Positions 8,967-18,215 of a stretch of 34,318 bases of DNA are shown here, piece after piece (position 1 is the stretch's first letter; every line of letters starts with the position of its first letter). The notes under the pieces were generated by a model that was not told the origin of the DNA, searched no databases, and worked only from the letters and a program-made list of their open reading frames with translations. Source of the stretch: Anaerolineae bacterium (GTDB lineage: Bacteria; Chloroflexota; Anaerolineae; Aggregatilineales; Phototrophicaceae); assembly GCA_025454725.1 (NCBI GenBank), contig JALONW010000005.1:1-34318 (forward strand), read 5' to 3'. The position numbers and the translations under genes are program-made.

Positions 8967-10217
8967 CTATGTCGTGCCGCCGTTGCCGTTCGGACGGTTG
9001 GTGATGGCTGGGAAGGTCGAGGTACTCGTGCCGGTCGGGTTGCTGGATGTGCTGGGCTCCATCTGCTGAAGCAGGGTGCGGGCGCGTTCGGCTTCGATGG
9101 CGGCGCGGTCACGTTCCATCTGCCACAGACGGTTGATGTTGGTCTGAAGCACCGGAATCTCGGTCTGGATGGCTTGCAGTACCTTCGCGTACTCGCCGAA
9201 GTCCTCGTCATGCCGACGCCAGACCTCATCGTTGGTCAGGCTGTACTGCTTCCAACGCTTTTGGTCATCGGTGCGGTAGGTATTCCATTCCTGACGGAAA
9301 CGGTCTTCCGACAAGCGCTGCATTTCGGCCACCTCGTTGATGCGGCGTTCCAGCCTCTCACCGATGCGGTGGAAGTCCTCGATAATCTGGCGCATGGCGC
9401 GGTAGGCCTCAGACCACGACTCGAAGCGCTGGATGTTCTGCTCCATGATGCGGTCGTGTTCCTCGAACCGGCGCATGATGTTAGCGGTCTCTTGGTCGCG
9501 GGTCTGGTTGAGCAGTGTCTGCTGGTCGATGAACTGCTGAATCTGCTCACGACGCTCGCGGTCAGAGTTGCCGATTTCTTGGATACGGCGCTCATTTCGC
9601 AGCGACAGGTCCTCGATTAGCGCAATTTTGGGGCGCATCGAGTCCAGCGATTTGCGCGATTCTTGGAGTTGGGTCTCTAGGTCGGTGATGCGACGGGCGT
9701 CTTGACGGCGCTGTTCCTCAAGGTAGGCGATGCGCCGTTCGGGGTCATCGAAGCGCTTGCCGAGGTCATCCACCTTCAGTTGTAGGTCGCCAACAGTACC
9801 CGCCAGCCGGTCACGCTCGGCTTGAAAGCCGGGAAATTCGACGGTCTGCCGACCGATGCGCTCGGTCTTTTCTTCGACTTCGCGGAGCGTCCGCATGACC
9901 TGTTCACGCTGCATCTCGCCGACGCGCTGGCTCTCGCGCTCGGCGTTTAGGCGCTTGGTCTCTACGGTCTCGACCATTTGGCGCATTTCGCGGCGCAGTT
10001 GGTCGATGGTTTCATTGCTTGAGGCTGGGCTAATCGTGGCTGCACCAGCCCGCAGACCCGACTGGTCGGACTCCATGCCGTTGACGCGCCGGGCGAGGTT
10101 GTCGAGGGTGTCCTGCTGGCTGGCAAGGCGCTCCTCAAGGGTGGAGATGGTCTGGCGGTCTTTCCGCCGTTCCTCGTCCAGCCACTCAATCAGGCGCAGC
10201 GCTTGTTGTATATCCAT
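8967..10217 (-). CDS. Long coiled-coil hypothetical protein
   Basis: 416 aa dominated by Glu/Arg/Gln heptads; starts MDIQQALRLIEWLDEERRKDRQTISTLEERL. Confidence 0.75.
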   Translation of the reverse strand: MDIQQALRLIEWLDEERRKDRQTISTLEERLASQQDTLDNLARRVNGMESDQSGLRAGAATISPASSNETIDQLRREMRQMVETVETKRLNAERESQRVGEMQREQVMRTLREVEEKTERIGRQTVEFPGFQAERDRLAGTVGDLQLKVDDLGKRFDDPERRIAYLEEQRRQDARRITDLETQLQESRKSLDSMRPKIALIEDLSLRNERRIQEIGNSDRERREQIQQFIDQQTLLNQTRDQETANIMRRFEEHDRIMEQNIQRFESWSEAYRAMRQIIEDFHRIGERLERRINEVAEMQRLSEDRFRQEWNTYRTDDQKRWKQYSLTNDEVWRRHDEDFGEYAKVLQAIQTEIPVLQTNINRLWQMERDRAAIEAERARTLLQQMEPSTSSNPTGTSTSTFPAITNRPNGNGGTT

Positions 10218-10391
10218 AGCTTGGATGTCCCGTGTTGGTGTCTTACGTTGATGCAGGGATTATAACACACGGTGAGAGCAAGCTAGGGGTAAGGGTTACA
10301 GACCGTCTTACCCGGCTAACGATGCAAGCGGGCGCGCTTGCGTTTAGAATAATGCAATAGGTCTATCGGTGGTTTGGGATGGAGGTGTGAG

Positions 10392-11531
10392 GTGATTGTC
10401 ACCCGTGAGGTATTGGAACGGCACGAGGATGAACGGCTGGCGGCCTACGGGTTACGCAGCAGCCAGAGCCGGGGGCGGAGCCACCCAGAGGCCGAGCCGC
10501 GCTACCGCACCGCCTTCCAGCGCGACCGCGACCGCCTAGTCCACTCAGCGGCCTTCCGGCGGTTGGAATATAAGACACAGGTCTTCGTCAATGACGCGGG
10601 CGACTATTACCGCACGCGTCTGACCCACACCTTAGAAGTCGCCCAAATCGGGCGAACGGTGGCGCGGGCGCTGGGCGCAAACGAGGACCTTGTAGAGACC
10701 ATCTGCCTCGCCCATGACCTCGGCCACCCGCCGTTCGGCCACGCCGGTGAGGACTCGCTGGACGCGGTGATGAAGGCGCACGGCGGCTTCAACCACAACG
10801 CGCAGTCGTTCCGTGTCGTCACGACGTTAGAGGAACGCTACCCGACATGGCCGGGCTTGAACCTGACTACAGAGGCGCTGGAAGGCATCGCCAAGCACGA
10901 GGCCGCCCGCGACCTCAGCGGTTTGATGGGTTTAGACCCCAAACTGCGCGGCAGCATTGAGGCACAGATTGCCAACACGGTCGATGAACTGGCCTACAGC
11001 GCCCACGACCTCGACGACGGGTTGCTCTCCGGCCTGATTGTCCCAGCCCAGCTTGAAGAACTTGACCTGTGGCGGCTGGTGCGCGAACGGGTTGGATGGC
11101 GCGGTGCACTCCTCGACGAGGTGACGCGCCACCACATCATCCGTGAACTCGTCGGTTTGCTGGTCGATGACCTGCTGACCACCACGTCTGGTCTGATTGA
11201 TGCCGCCGCGCCCACCAGCCCACAGGATGTCGTGACCCAGCCGGATAACCTCGTCTGCTTCACCGATGACGTGTGGCGCATGACGCGGAAGCTCAAGAAG
11301 TTTCTGTACGCCAATATGTATTTTCATCCCAGCGTGATTGCCATGGCGCGCCGCGCCGACCGTATCATCAACGCGCTGTTCGAGAGTTATATCGAGGAAC
11401 CGCGCCAGCTCCCCCACATCTGGCAGGCGCGCATCGAACGTGAGGGACTGCACCGCACAGTCGCCGATTACATCGCCTGCCTAACCGACCGCAGTGCAGC
11501 GGCGGAATTCCACAGGATGTACGCACGTTGA
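10392..11531 (+). CDS. dgt: Deoxyguanosinetriphosphate triphosphohydrolase-like HD-domain protein
   Basis: YRTAFQRDRDRLVHSAAFRRLEYKTQVFVNDAGDYYRTRLTHTLEVAQIGRTVARAL...CLAHDLGHPPFGHAGEDSLD. GTG at 10392 with SD GGAGG 6 nt upstream preferred over the TTG at 10374. Confidence 0.9.
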   Translation: MIVTREVLERHEDERLAAYGLRSSQSRGRSHPEAEPRYRTAFQRDRDRLVHSAAFRRLEYKTQVFVNDAGDYYRTRLTHTLEVAQIGRTVARALGANEDLVETICLAHDLGHPPFGHAGEDSLDAVMKAHGGFNHNAQSFRVVTTLEERYPTWPGLNLTTEALEGIAKHEAARDLSGLMGLDPKLRGSIEAQIANTVDELAYSAHDLDDGLLSGLIVPAQLEELDLWRLVRERVGWRGALLDEVTRHHIIRELVGLLVDDLLTTTSGLIDAAAPTSPQDVVTQPDNLVCFTDDVWRMTRKLKKFLYANMYFHPSVIAMARRADRIINALFESYIEEPRQLPHIWQARIEREGLHRTVADYIACLTDRSAAAEFHRMYAR

Positions 11532-11604
11532 ACTTTCTGTTTTGTGCAGTACAATGCATTTTGACGCAGACCTCCAATTCATTAGCTTTAGAGGCTTCCC
11601 CCGA

Positions 11605-13050
11605 ATGTCGAACGAGACCATACTCAATGGCCGCTACCTGCTGACGGCGCAACAAGGCAGTGGGGGAATGGCCGTCATCTACAAAGCCACCGACAAGGCA
11701 TTAGGCCGGACGGTGGCGGTCAAGATTCTGCGCCCCAGCATGACGGTTGACCCCACCTTCATCATGCGCTTCCAGAACGAGGCGCGGGCGATTGCCAACC
11801 TCACCCACCCCAACATCGTGACGGTGCATGATGTCGGCACGCACGCCGACACCCGTGGCACGACCCATTACATGGTGATGGAGTTCGTTGAGGGGCCAGA
11901 CCTCAAGCGCGTCATCCGGGGCGATGGCAGCGGCCAACCACTGGCACTAGACCTCGCACTGCACTACGCCATCCAAATCTGCGCGGGCATCGGCTTCGCG
12001 CACCGGGCAGGCATCGTCCACGCGGACGTGAAGCCGCAGAACGTCTTAGTCAACGCCAACGACCAAATCATCAAGGTGACGGACTTTGGTATCGCTCAAG
12101 CTCTGAGCGAGACTCAGCCGAGGGAGCGCGAGGCGGTCGTGTGGGGCAGTCCGCACTACTTCTCGCCGGAGCAGGCCAAGGGCGAAAAGCCGACCCCGGC
12201 CTCGGACGTGTATTCCATCGGCATCGTGATGTTTGAGATGCTGACGGGGCGTCTGCCGTTCAACGGGACGACTCAGCAGGAATTGGCGATGGCGCATGTC
12301 CGTGAACAGCCGCCGCGTGTCACCGACTTCAACACCGAGGTCCCGGCGGAACTGGTCAATTTCGTGGCGCGGGCGCTCGATAAGGTCCCAGCCAACCGCT
12401 TCCGCGACGCCGCCCAGCTCGGCCACCTGTTGATTGGGCTGCGCGACCGCCTGCGGATTGACAAGATTAACTCGACCTATGCGCAGATGCCGCCAGTGAC
12501 GACCGGCAAGACCGGGCCGCTGCCGCCCCCACCGCCGCAGGGTCAGCAGGGGTCACGCCCGATGGTTCCGACTGAGCCGCGCGGTTCCGCCGTCCCGCCC
12601 CCGCCGCCGACCAACCCGACGGCAGGCAACCGCACGCCGCCGCCGATGCCGCCGGTCGCGCCTCAGTCGCAGCCGCAGCAGCCTCAACCGTCTCGGCCAC
12701 AAGTGCCGGTTCAACCGCCTATGCAGCAGCCGCCCCAGCCGCCGGTCGTCTCGGACGTGATGACCCAGCGCGTCAGCCCTGCGCCCGACCCGTACCAGCC
12801 GCCGATGCAGCCCGTCCGCCCGCAGATGCCACGGATGTCTCAGCCGGTTTCACCCGCTGTACAGCCGCCGCAGCCGCCGATGGTTGACCCAAACTACTAC
12901 AACAGCCGCCCAATGTCCCCGCAGGCCAGCGAACCTATCCCAACACGCGGCCTATTCGACCCGGTGACACTGGCGCTGGCGGTGCTGGCGGTGGTTGCCG
13001 TGACCTGCCTCATCCCGCTGTACATCGCGGTCTTCAGCGCACGCGGTTAA
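11605..13050 (+). CDS. PknB-type Ser/Thr protein kinase with Pro-rich linker and C-terminal TM
   Basis: GSGGMAVIYKATDKALGRTVAVKIL, HADVKPQNVLV, DFGIAQ, ASDVYSIGIVMFEMLTGRLPF; Pro/Gln-rich region; TM VTLALAVLAVVAVTCLIPLYIAVF. ATG 11605 (MSNETILNGRYLL) preferred over 11494. Confidence 0.9.
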   Translation: MSNETILNGRYLLTAQQGSGGMAVIYKATDKALGRTVAVKILRPSMTVDPTFIMRFQNEARAIANLTHPNIVTVHDVGTHADTRGTTHYMVMEFVEGPDLKRVIRGDGSGQPLALDLALHYAIQICAGIGFAHRAGIVHADVKPQNVLVNANDQIIKVTDFGIAQALSETQPREREAVVWGSPHYFSPEQAKGEKPTPASDVYSIGIVMFEMLTGRLPFNGTTQQELAMAHVREQPPRVTDFNTEVPAELVNFVARALDKVPANRFRDAAQLGHLLIGLRDRLRIDKINSTYAQMPPVTTGKTGPLPPPPPQGQQGSRPMVPTEPRGSAVPPPPPTNPTAGNRTPPPMPPVAPQSQPQQPQPSRPQVPVQPPMQQPPQPPVVSDVMTQRVSPAPDPYQPPMQPVRPQMPRMSQPVSPAVQPPQPPMVDPNYYNSRPMSPQASEPIPTRGLFDPVTLALAVLAVVAVTCLIPLYIAVFSARG

Positions 13051-13073
13051 ATCGCCCCCGGTCCAAAATAAGA

Positions 13074-13112
13074 AGCGCCCATCACGGTAAATCCGTGATG
13101 GGCGCTGTTTTT
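13074..13112 (+). terminator. Rho-independent terminator
   Basis: Perfect 14-bp stem AGCGCCCATCACGG-TAAAT-CCGTGATGGGCGCT followed by GTTTTT. Confidence 0.85.
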
Positions 13113-13114
13113 GG

Positions 13115-13144
13115 GACTTGGGCGCAGCGCACTGCGCCCAAGTC
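13115..13144. repeat. Second perfect hairpin of the TAGGG/CGCAG family
   Basis: GACTTGGGCGCAG-CGCA-CTGCGCCCAAGTC, 13-bp perfect stem, between convergent genes. Confidence 0.65.
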
Positions 13145-13152
13145 ACCCTACC

Positions 13153-14898
13153 CTACTGCTTGCTGCCTTCCATTTCCATCCGCACCAGTTCACGGCGCAG
13201 AGTCTTACCGACCGCCGACTTCGGCAGTTCCTTGATGAACGCGATACGGCGTGGGACGGAATACGGAGGGAGCGTCTTGGCCGCAAACTCGATGAGTTCC
13301 TGTTCGGTGGCCTGCGCCTCAGGTTGCAGCACAACCCACGCCTTGAGCGCCTCTTGCCCCGGACGGTCGGGGTGCGGAATGGCCGCCACGCCGACTTCCA
13401 AGACCGCAGGGTGATCCTTCAGCGCCTTCTCGACGTTGTTGGGGTAGACGTTGAAGCCGCCGATAAGCGCCATGTCCTTCTTCCGGTCCACGATGTAGAA
13501 GTAACCTTCTTCGTCCATCTTGGCGATGTCGCCGGTATACAGCCACAGCTTGCCATTATGCTCACGCATGACACGCGCCGTCTCGTCAGGCATGTTGTGG
13601 TAGCCGACCATGAGCTGCGGGCCGCTCATCAGCAGTTCGCCCGCCTCACCGATGGGGAGGTCGGTCTCGCCGTCGTCAAGGCTGACGATTCGCATGTCCA
13701 TATCGGGCAGCGGCAGACCGATAGAGCCGGGATGGTCGGTCCCGTTCAGTGGATTAACGTGGCTGGCGGTCGGGGCTTCGCTCATGCCGAATCCCTCCAA
13801 CAGGCGGCCACCGCTGAGGCGCTCGAATTCCTGCTTGGTCGCGGGTGGCAGCGGCGCAGACCCGCTGATACAGGCGCGGATAGATTTCAGGCTGATTTCG
13901 CCCGCCTTGACCTTCGGGTGATTGTTAATGGCGTTATACAGCGCCGGGACGCCGTGGAACAGCGTCGGCTGGAACTTGTGGATGCAGTCGATTACGTCAG
14001 CGATGTCACGGGCGTTGGGGACGACGATAATCCGCGCGCCGGTCTTAATCGCCATGCTCAGGACGGCCACCATGCCGAACACGTGGAAGAACGGGATCGC
14101 GCCGAGGAAGATTTCTTTCTCGCCGGGGATGCCGTCCACGCTCAGGAACGCCTCTTGCTGAAGTACATTCGCCACCAGCGCGGCGTGGGTAGCGACAGCC
14201 GCCTTCGAAACGCCGGTCGTGCCGCCGGTGTACTGGAACAGGCACACGTCCTCTGGCGTCACGGTGACGTTGGGCTTGCGCCCGGCGTACTGCTTGAGCA
14301 GGTCGGGCAGCCACTTGTCGCCCTCGGCCAGCGACTCGACGTAGTGACCGTCCTTCTTCTCACGGGCGAGGCCAAACAGCACCTTCGCCAGCGGCGGCAG
14401 GTACTCCTTCACATTGGTGACGATGACATGCTTGACCTTCGTCCCCGTCTGCACCGATTTTGCCAGCTTGTAAAACAGACTGAGCGAAATGACGAACTCT
14501 GCGCCGCAGTCGTTAAGCTGATTCTTGAGCATATCCGCCGGGTAGGTCGGGTTGGCGGCGGCGATGACGCCACCAGCCTTGAGCGCGGCGTAAAAACCGA
14601 CCACGAACGCGGCGCAGTTGGGCATCAACAGCACCACGCGGTCGCCCTTCTTCAGCCCCATCTCCACCAGTGCCGCCGCCAGCGCGTCAGACTGCTGGTC
14701 AAGCTCGGCGAACGTCAGGTTCTGAGCGACACGACCCACCAGAGGCAGGCGGGCGCTCGTCACCAACGCGGGGCTGTTAGGGATGCGCTGCGCCGTCTGG
14801 CGAAGAAAATCGTGCAGCGCAATCTTGGGATAAGTCAGCGTCTTGGGCGTATTAGGGTGATAATTCTTCGTCCACGGACGGTCGGCGTAAGTAACCAT
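13153..14898 (-). CDS. Long-chain acyl-CoA synthetase (AMP-forming)
   Basis: 581 aa; FQYTGGTTGVSKAAVATH, GFGMSEAPTASHVNPL, LWLYTGDIAKMDEEGYFYIVDRKKDMALIGGFNVYPNNVEKAL. Confidence 0.9.
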   Translation of the reverse strand: MVTYADRPWTKNYHPNTPKTLTYPKIALHDFLRQTAQRIPNSPALVTSARLPLVGRVAQNLTFAELDQQSDALAAALVEMGLKKGDRVVLLMPNCAAFVVGFYAALKAGGVIAAANPTYPADMLKNQLNDCGAEFVISLSLFYKLAKSVQTGTKVKHVIVTNVKEYLPPLAKVLFGLAREKKDGHYVESLAEGDKWLPDLLKQYAGRKPNVTVTPEDVCLFQYTGGTTGVSKAAVATHAALVANVLQQEAFLSVDGIPGEKEIFLGAIPFFHVFGMVAVLSMAIKTGARIIVVPNARDIADVIDCIHKFQPTLFHGVPALYNAINNHPKVKAGEISLKSIRACISGSAPLPPATKQEFERLSGGRLLEGFGMSEAPTASHVNPLNGTDHPGSIGLPLPDMDMRIVSLDDGETDLPIGEAGELLMSGPQLMVGYHNMPDETARVMREHNGKLWLYTGDIAKMDEEGYFYIVDRKKDMALIGGFNVYPNNVEKALKDHPAVLEVGVAAIPHPDRPGQEALKAWVVLQPEAQATEQELIEFAAKTLPPYSVPRRIAFIKELPKSAVGKTLRRELVRMEMEGSKQ

Positions 14899-15164
14899 TT
14901 TTGACCTCGTTGGTTTAACAGGTTAAAGGTATCGTTGGGTTAAAGGGGACATCTATCCCACTGTTACGCTGAGTATAGGCGGAATCGACGGCTAAAACAA
15001 CCAAATTAACGTTAGATTTAACTACACACCACTGAAACCTCACTCTATCCTCAGCCAGCCGATTCCATCGAACAATAACGCATCCATGAATTGGTCGCTT
15101 TGATTTTAATAGAATATATGTGCTATTCTCTATCCGATGCTATCTTTACAAGGAGTGTTCAGAC

Positions 15165-15641
15165 ATGAACAGCTTGATTGAAGAAGAATTTCCATTGCAT
15201 GAGACCCAAAAACTGCGTTACGACCTGATGGGCGCGCTGACGGATGAAGATTTGGCTTATAAGCTGCCGGGTGACAATCCAACCCTCGGCGGGTTATGCT
15301 GGGAAATTGGCATATTGGAACAATCGTATATCGAGTCATTCCAAACGCTCCGGCAAGATTGGTCGTACCAAGAGCGCCAGCCCGAACCGGGGCTGTCTAT
15401 TACCCAGTTAACCGCATGGTATCGAACTCTCGACGACGAATTTGAAGTTACGATCAGCAAACTCTCTGAAGACGACTTGCAGACGACTCAGATTGACCGT
15501 GGGAACGGAAATATAGTTCCCGCCTTTGTGCAGTTCCATATCTATCGCGAGGCGCTCATGATGTTCTATGCGAGGGCAAGCGTGTATCTCAAGGCGCTGC
15601 AAAAGACGGTCAACGACTATTGGCGGTTAGCGGTCGGCTGA
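15165..15641 (+). CDS. DinB-like family hypothetical protein
   Basis: MNSLIEEEFPLHETQKLRYDLMGALTDEDLAYKLPGDNPTLGGLCWEIGILEQSYIESF; SD AAGGAG upstream of ATG 15165. Confidence 0.65.
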   Translation: MNSLIEEEFPLHETQKLRYDLMGALTDEDLAYKLPGDNPTLGGLCWEIGILEQSYIESFQTLRQDWSYQERQPEPGLSITQLTAWYRTLDDEFEVTISKLSEDDLQTTQIDRGNGNIVPAFVQFHIYREALMMFYARASVYLKALQKTVNDYWRLAVG

Positions 15642-15647
15642 TAAAAC

Positions 15648-15692
15648 AAAAAAGGCCGCGTGGTGCGAAATTCACGCCACACGGCCTTTTTT
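15648..15692. terminator. Bidirectional rho-independent terminator
   Basis: AAAAAGGCCGCGTGGTG...CACGCCACACGGCCTTTTTT; T-run on both strands, serving the DinB-like gene (+) and the tRNA-Arg (-). Confidence 0.75.
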
Positions 15693-15740
15693 ATATGTAC
15701 TTGCGCCCCCGGTAGGGATCGAACCTACGGCCTTTCGCTT

Positions 15741-16457
15741 CACGTTTGTGGGGCTTTCACCCCTCCGCGGACTGTACCTTCACCGTACTCGGTCTAGCTG
15801 AGTTTAGGTGGCTGCCGTCCAGTCTCTACACCTTCTGAATACGATATACTCATCGTATCAGCTTGGCTCGGTATTGGCATGGAGAATGCTCATGAATTGC
15901 ATCGCCTGTGGCAACCCAACTGCAAATCCCAAATTCTGTTCTCGTTCTTGTGCTACGGCATATAATAATCGCGCGCAGTCAAAACGGAAAAGAGTGAATA
16001 CTTGTCAAGAATGCAAGACGCCGATTCATCGTAACAGGACATATTGCCGTACTTGTTGGCAACAAAAACGTATAGCCCAGATGAATCATACGTTGAGCGA
16101 CACAACTCTGATAACAGAATATGGTCAAAGAACATATCAACGTAACGCCCGTATCCGTGATTGGGCTAGACGCATTTACGCAAATTCAGGACGGCCTTAT
16201 GTCTGCGTAAATTGCGGCTATGACAAACATGTTGAAGTATGTCATATTCAAGCAATCAAATCATTTCCAGAAGAAACACCTTTAAACATAGTAAATTCTC
16301 TAGAAAATTTGGTTGCACTCTGTCCCAATTGTCACTGGGAGTTTGACAACGGTTTACTTCAAGCGAATGCAATTGTTAAAGAGCATACTCTGTAGCTTTC
16401 ACCGACTTTGACAGCTTACATCTGACAGGTTTCCCCACCAGCGCCCAAAATGATTTT
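15741..16457 (-). mobile_element. Group I intron (subgroup IC3-like, Azoarcus tRNA-Ile type) with HNH ORF in P5
   Basis: Exon ends in U36, intron ends in G. Core motifs on minus strand: GGGGAAACC, GTCAAAGTCGGTGAAAGC, ACCGAGCCAAGC, P6 hairpin CTGATACGAT-GAGTAT-ATCGTATTCAG, GGTGTAGAGACTGGACGGCAGCCACCTAA, GGTGAAGGTACAGTCC (P7 GACTG/CAGTC), P9 GGGGT-GAAA-GCCCC, terminal CACAAACGTG. Confidence 0.92.
15892..16395 (+). CDS. Zinc-finger HNH (putative homing) endonuclease, antisense to the intron
   Basis: MNCIACGNPTANPKFCSRSCATAYNNRAQ...CQECKTPIHRNRTYCRTCW...CVNCGYDKHVEVCHIQAIKSFPEETPLNIVNSLENLVALCPNCHWEFDNGLL. Visibly AT-richer than its surroundings; SD-like GGAGA upstream of ATG 15892. Confidence 0.88.
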   Translation: MNCIACGNPTANPKFCSRSCATAYNNRAQSKRKRVNTCQECKTPIHRNRTYCRTCWQQKRIAQMNHTLSDTTLITEYGQRTYQRNARIRDWARRIYANSGRPYVCVNCGYDKHVEVCHIQAIKSFPEETPLNIVNSLENLVALCPNCHWEFDNGLLQANAIVKEHTL

Positions 16458-16504
16458 AGAAGGCGACTGCTCTATCCACTGAGCTACGAGGGCTTACACA
16501 CCGG

Positions 16505-16534
16505 ATTGTACCCGAATATTGCCGCAGGCGTCAA
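16505..16534 (-). promoter_or_regulatory. Promoter of tRNA-Arg
   Basis: Minus strand TTGACG - 18 bp - TACAAT, 11 nt before tRNA 5' end. Confidence 0.6.
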
Positions 16535-16611
16535 TTCTGCGCCCGATAATTCATCGACCAACGGACAGCATACACATGCAGTTTTACAAACGAATACGGA
16601 TTTCAGATGGC

Positions 16612-16674
16612 GGACGCGCCGTTGCGCGTCCCTACAATTCGGGTTAGGCTGTAGGGACGCCCAACAGGGCGTCC
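16612..16674. repeat. Composite palindromic repeat (double hairpin)
   Basis: GGACGCGC-CGTT-GCGCGTCC, CTACA...TGTAG, GGACGCCC-AACA-GGGCGTCC. Confidence 0.75.
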
Positions 16675-16761
16675 GCTGATGGATTATCCCGAATCTCCGC
16701 ATTTATTTTTCAAACCGCACACATGCTGTCCGCCGGTCGCGTTATATGGTTTCTCTATATG

Positions 16762-18126
<1,365 letters not shown>

Positions 18127-18143
18127 CTATTGGATAAATTGCC

Positions 18144-18172
18144 CTGACATGCCGCTTTTTCGGGGTTACAAT
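18144..18172 (+). promoter_or_regulatory. Putative promoter of cysteine desulfurase gene
   Basis: CTGACA - 17 bp - TACAAT. Confidence 0.45.
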
Positions 18173-18215
18173 CAAAGGTCAGGAGCAAAGTAATTCGTTC
18201 AAAAGGAACATTGTC

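Larger units (their letters stand above)
15704..16493 (-). tRNA. tRNA-Arg(UCU), interrupted by a group I intron (exons 16493-16458 and 15740-15704)
   Basis: Joined exons: GCCCTCG TA GCTC AGTGGATA GAGC A GTCGC CTTCT|AA GCGAA AGGCC GTAGG TTCGATC CCTAC CGGGGGC G = 73 nt. Acceptor pairs 7/7 with one G-U; D and T arms complete; anticodon stem 4/5 (27-43 G-A mismatch). 3' CCA not encoded. Confidence 0.93.

Noticed and set aside
12467-12960. Pro/Gln-rich tandem repeats in the kinase gene
   Set aside because: Irregular low-complexity linker coding sequence, common between kinase and TM; no exact repeat unit.
13111-14904. 597-aa + strand ORF
   Set aside because: Antisense to the clear acyl-CoA synthetase on the minus strand; translated sequence is low-complexity His/Arg/Val-rich with no domain motifs, typical of GC-rich shadow ORFs.
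15808-16395. HNH ORF as an independent mobile gene inserted in a degenerate tRNA
   Set aside because: Flanking sequence between tRNA halves contains a complete group I core and precise splice-site features, so the intron explains the split.
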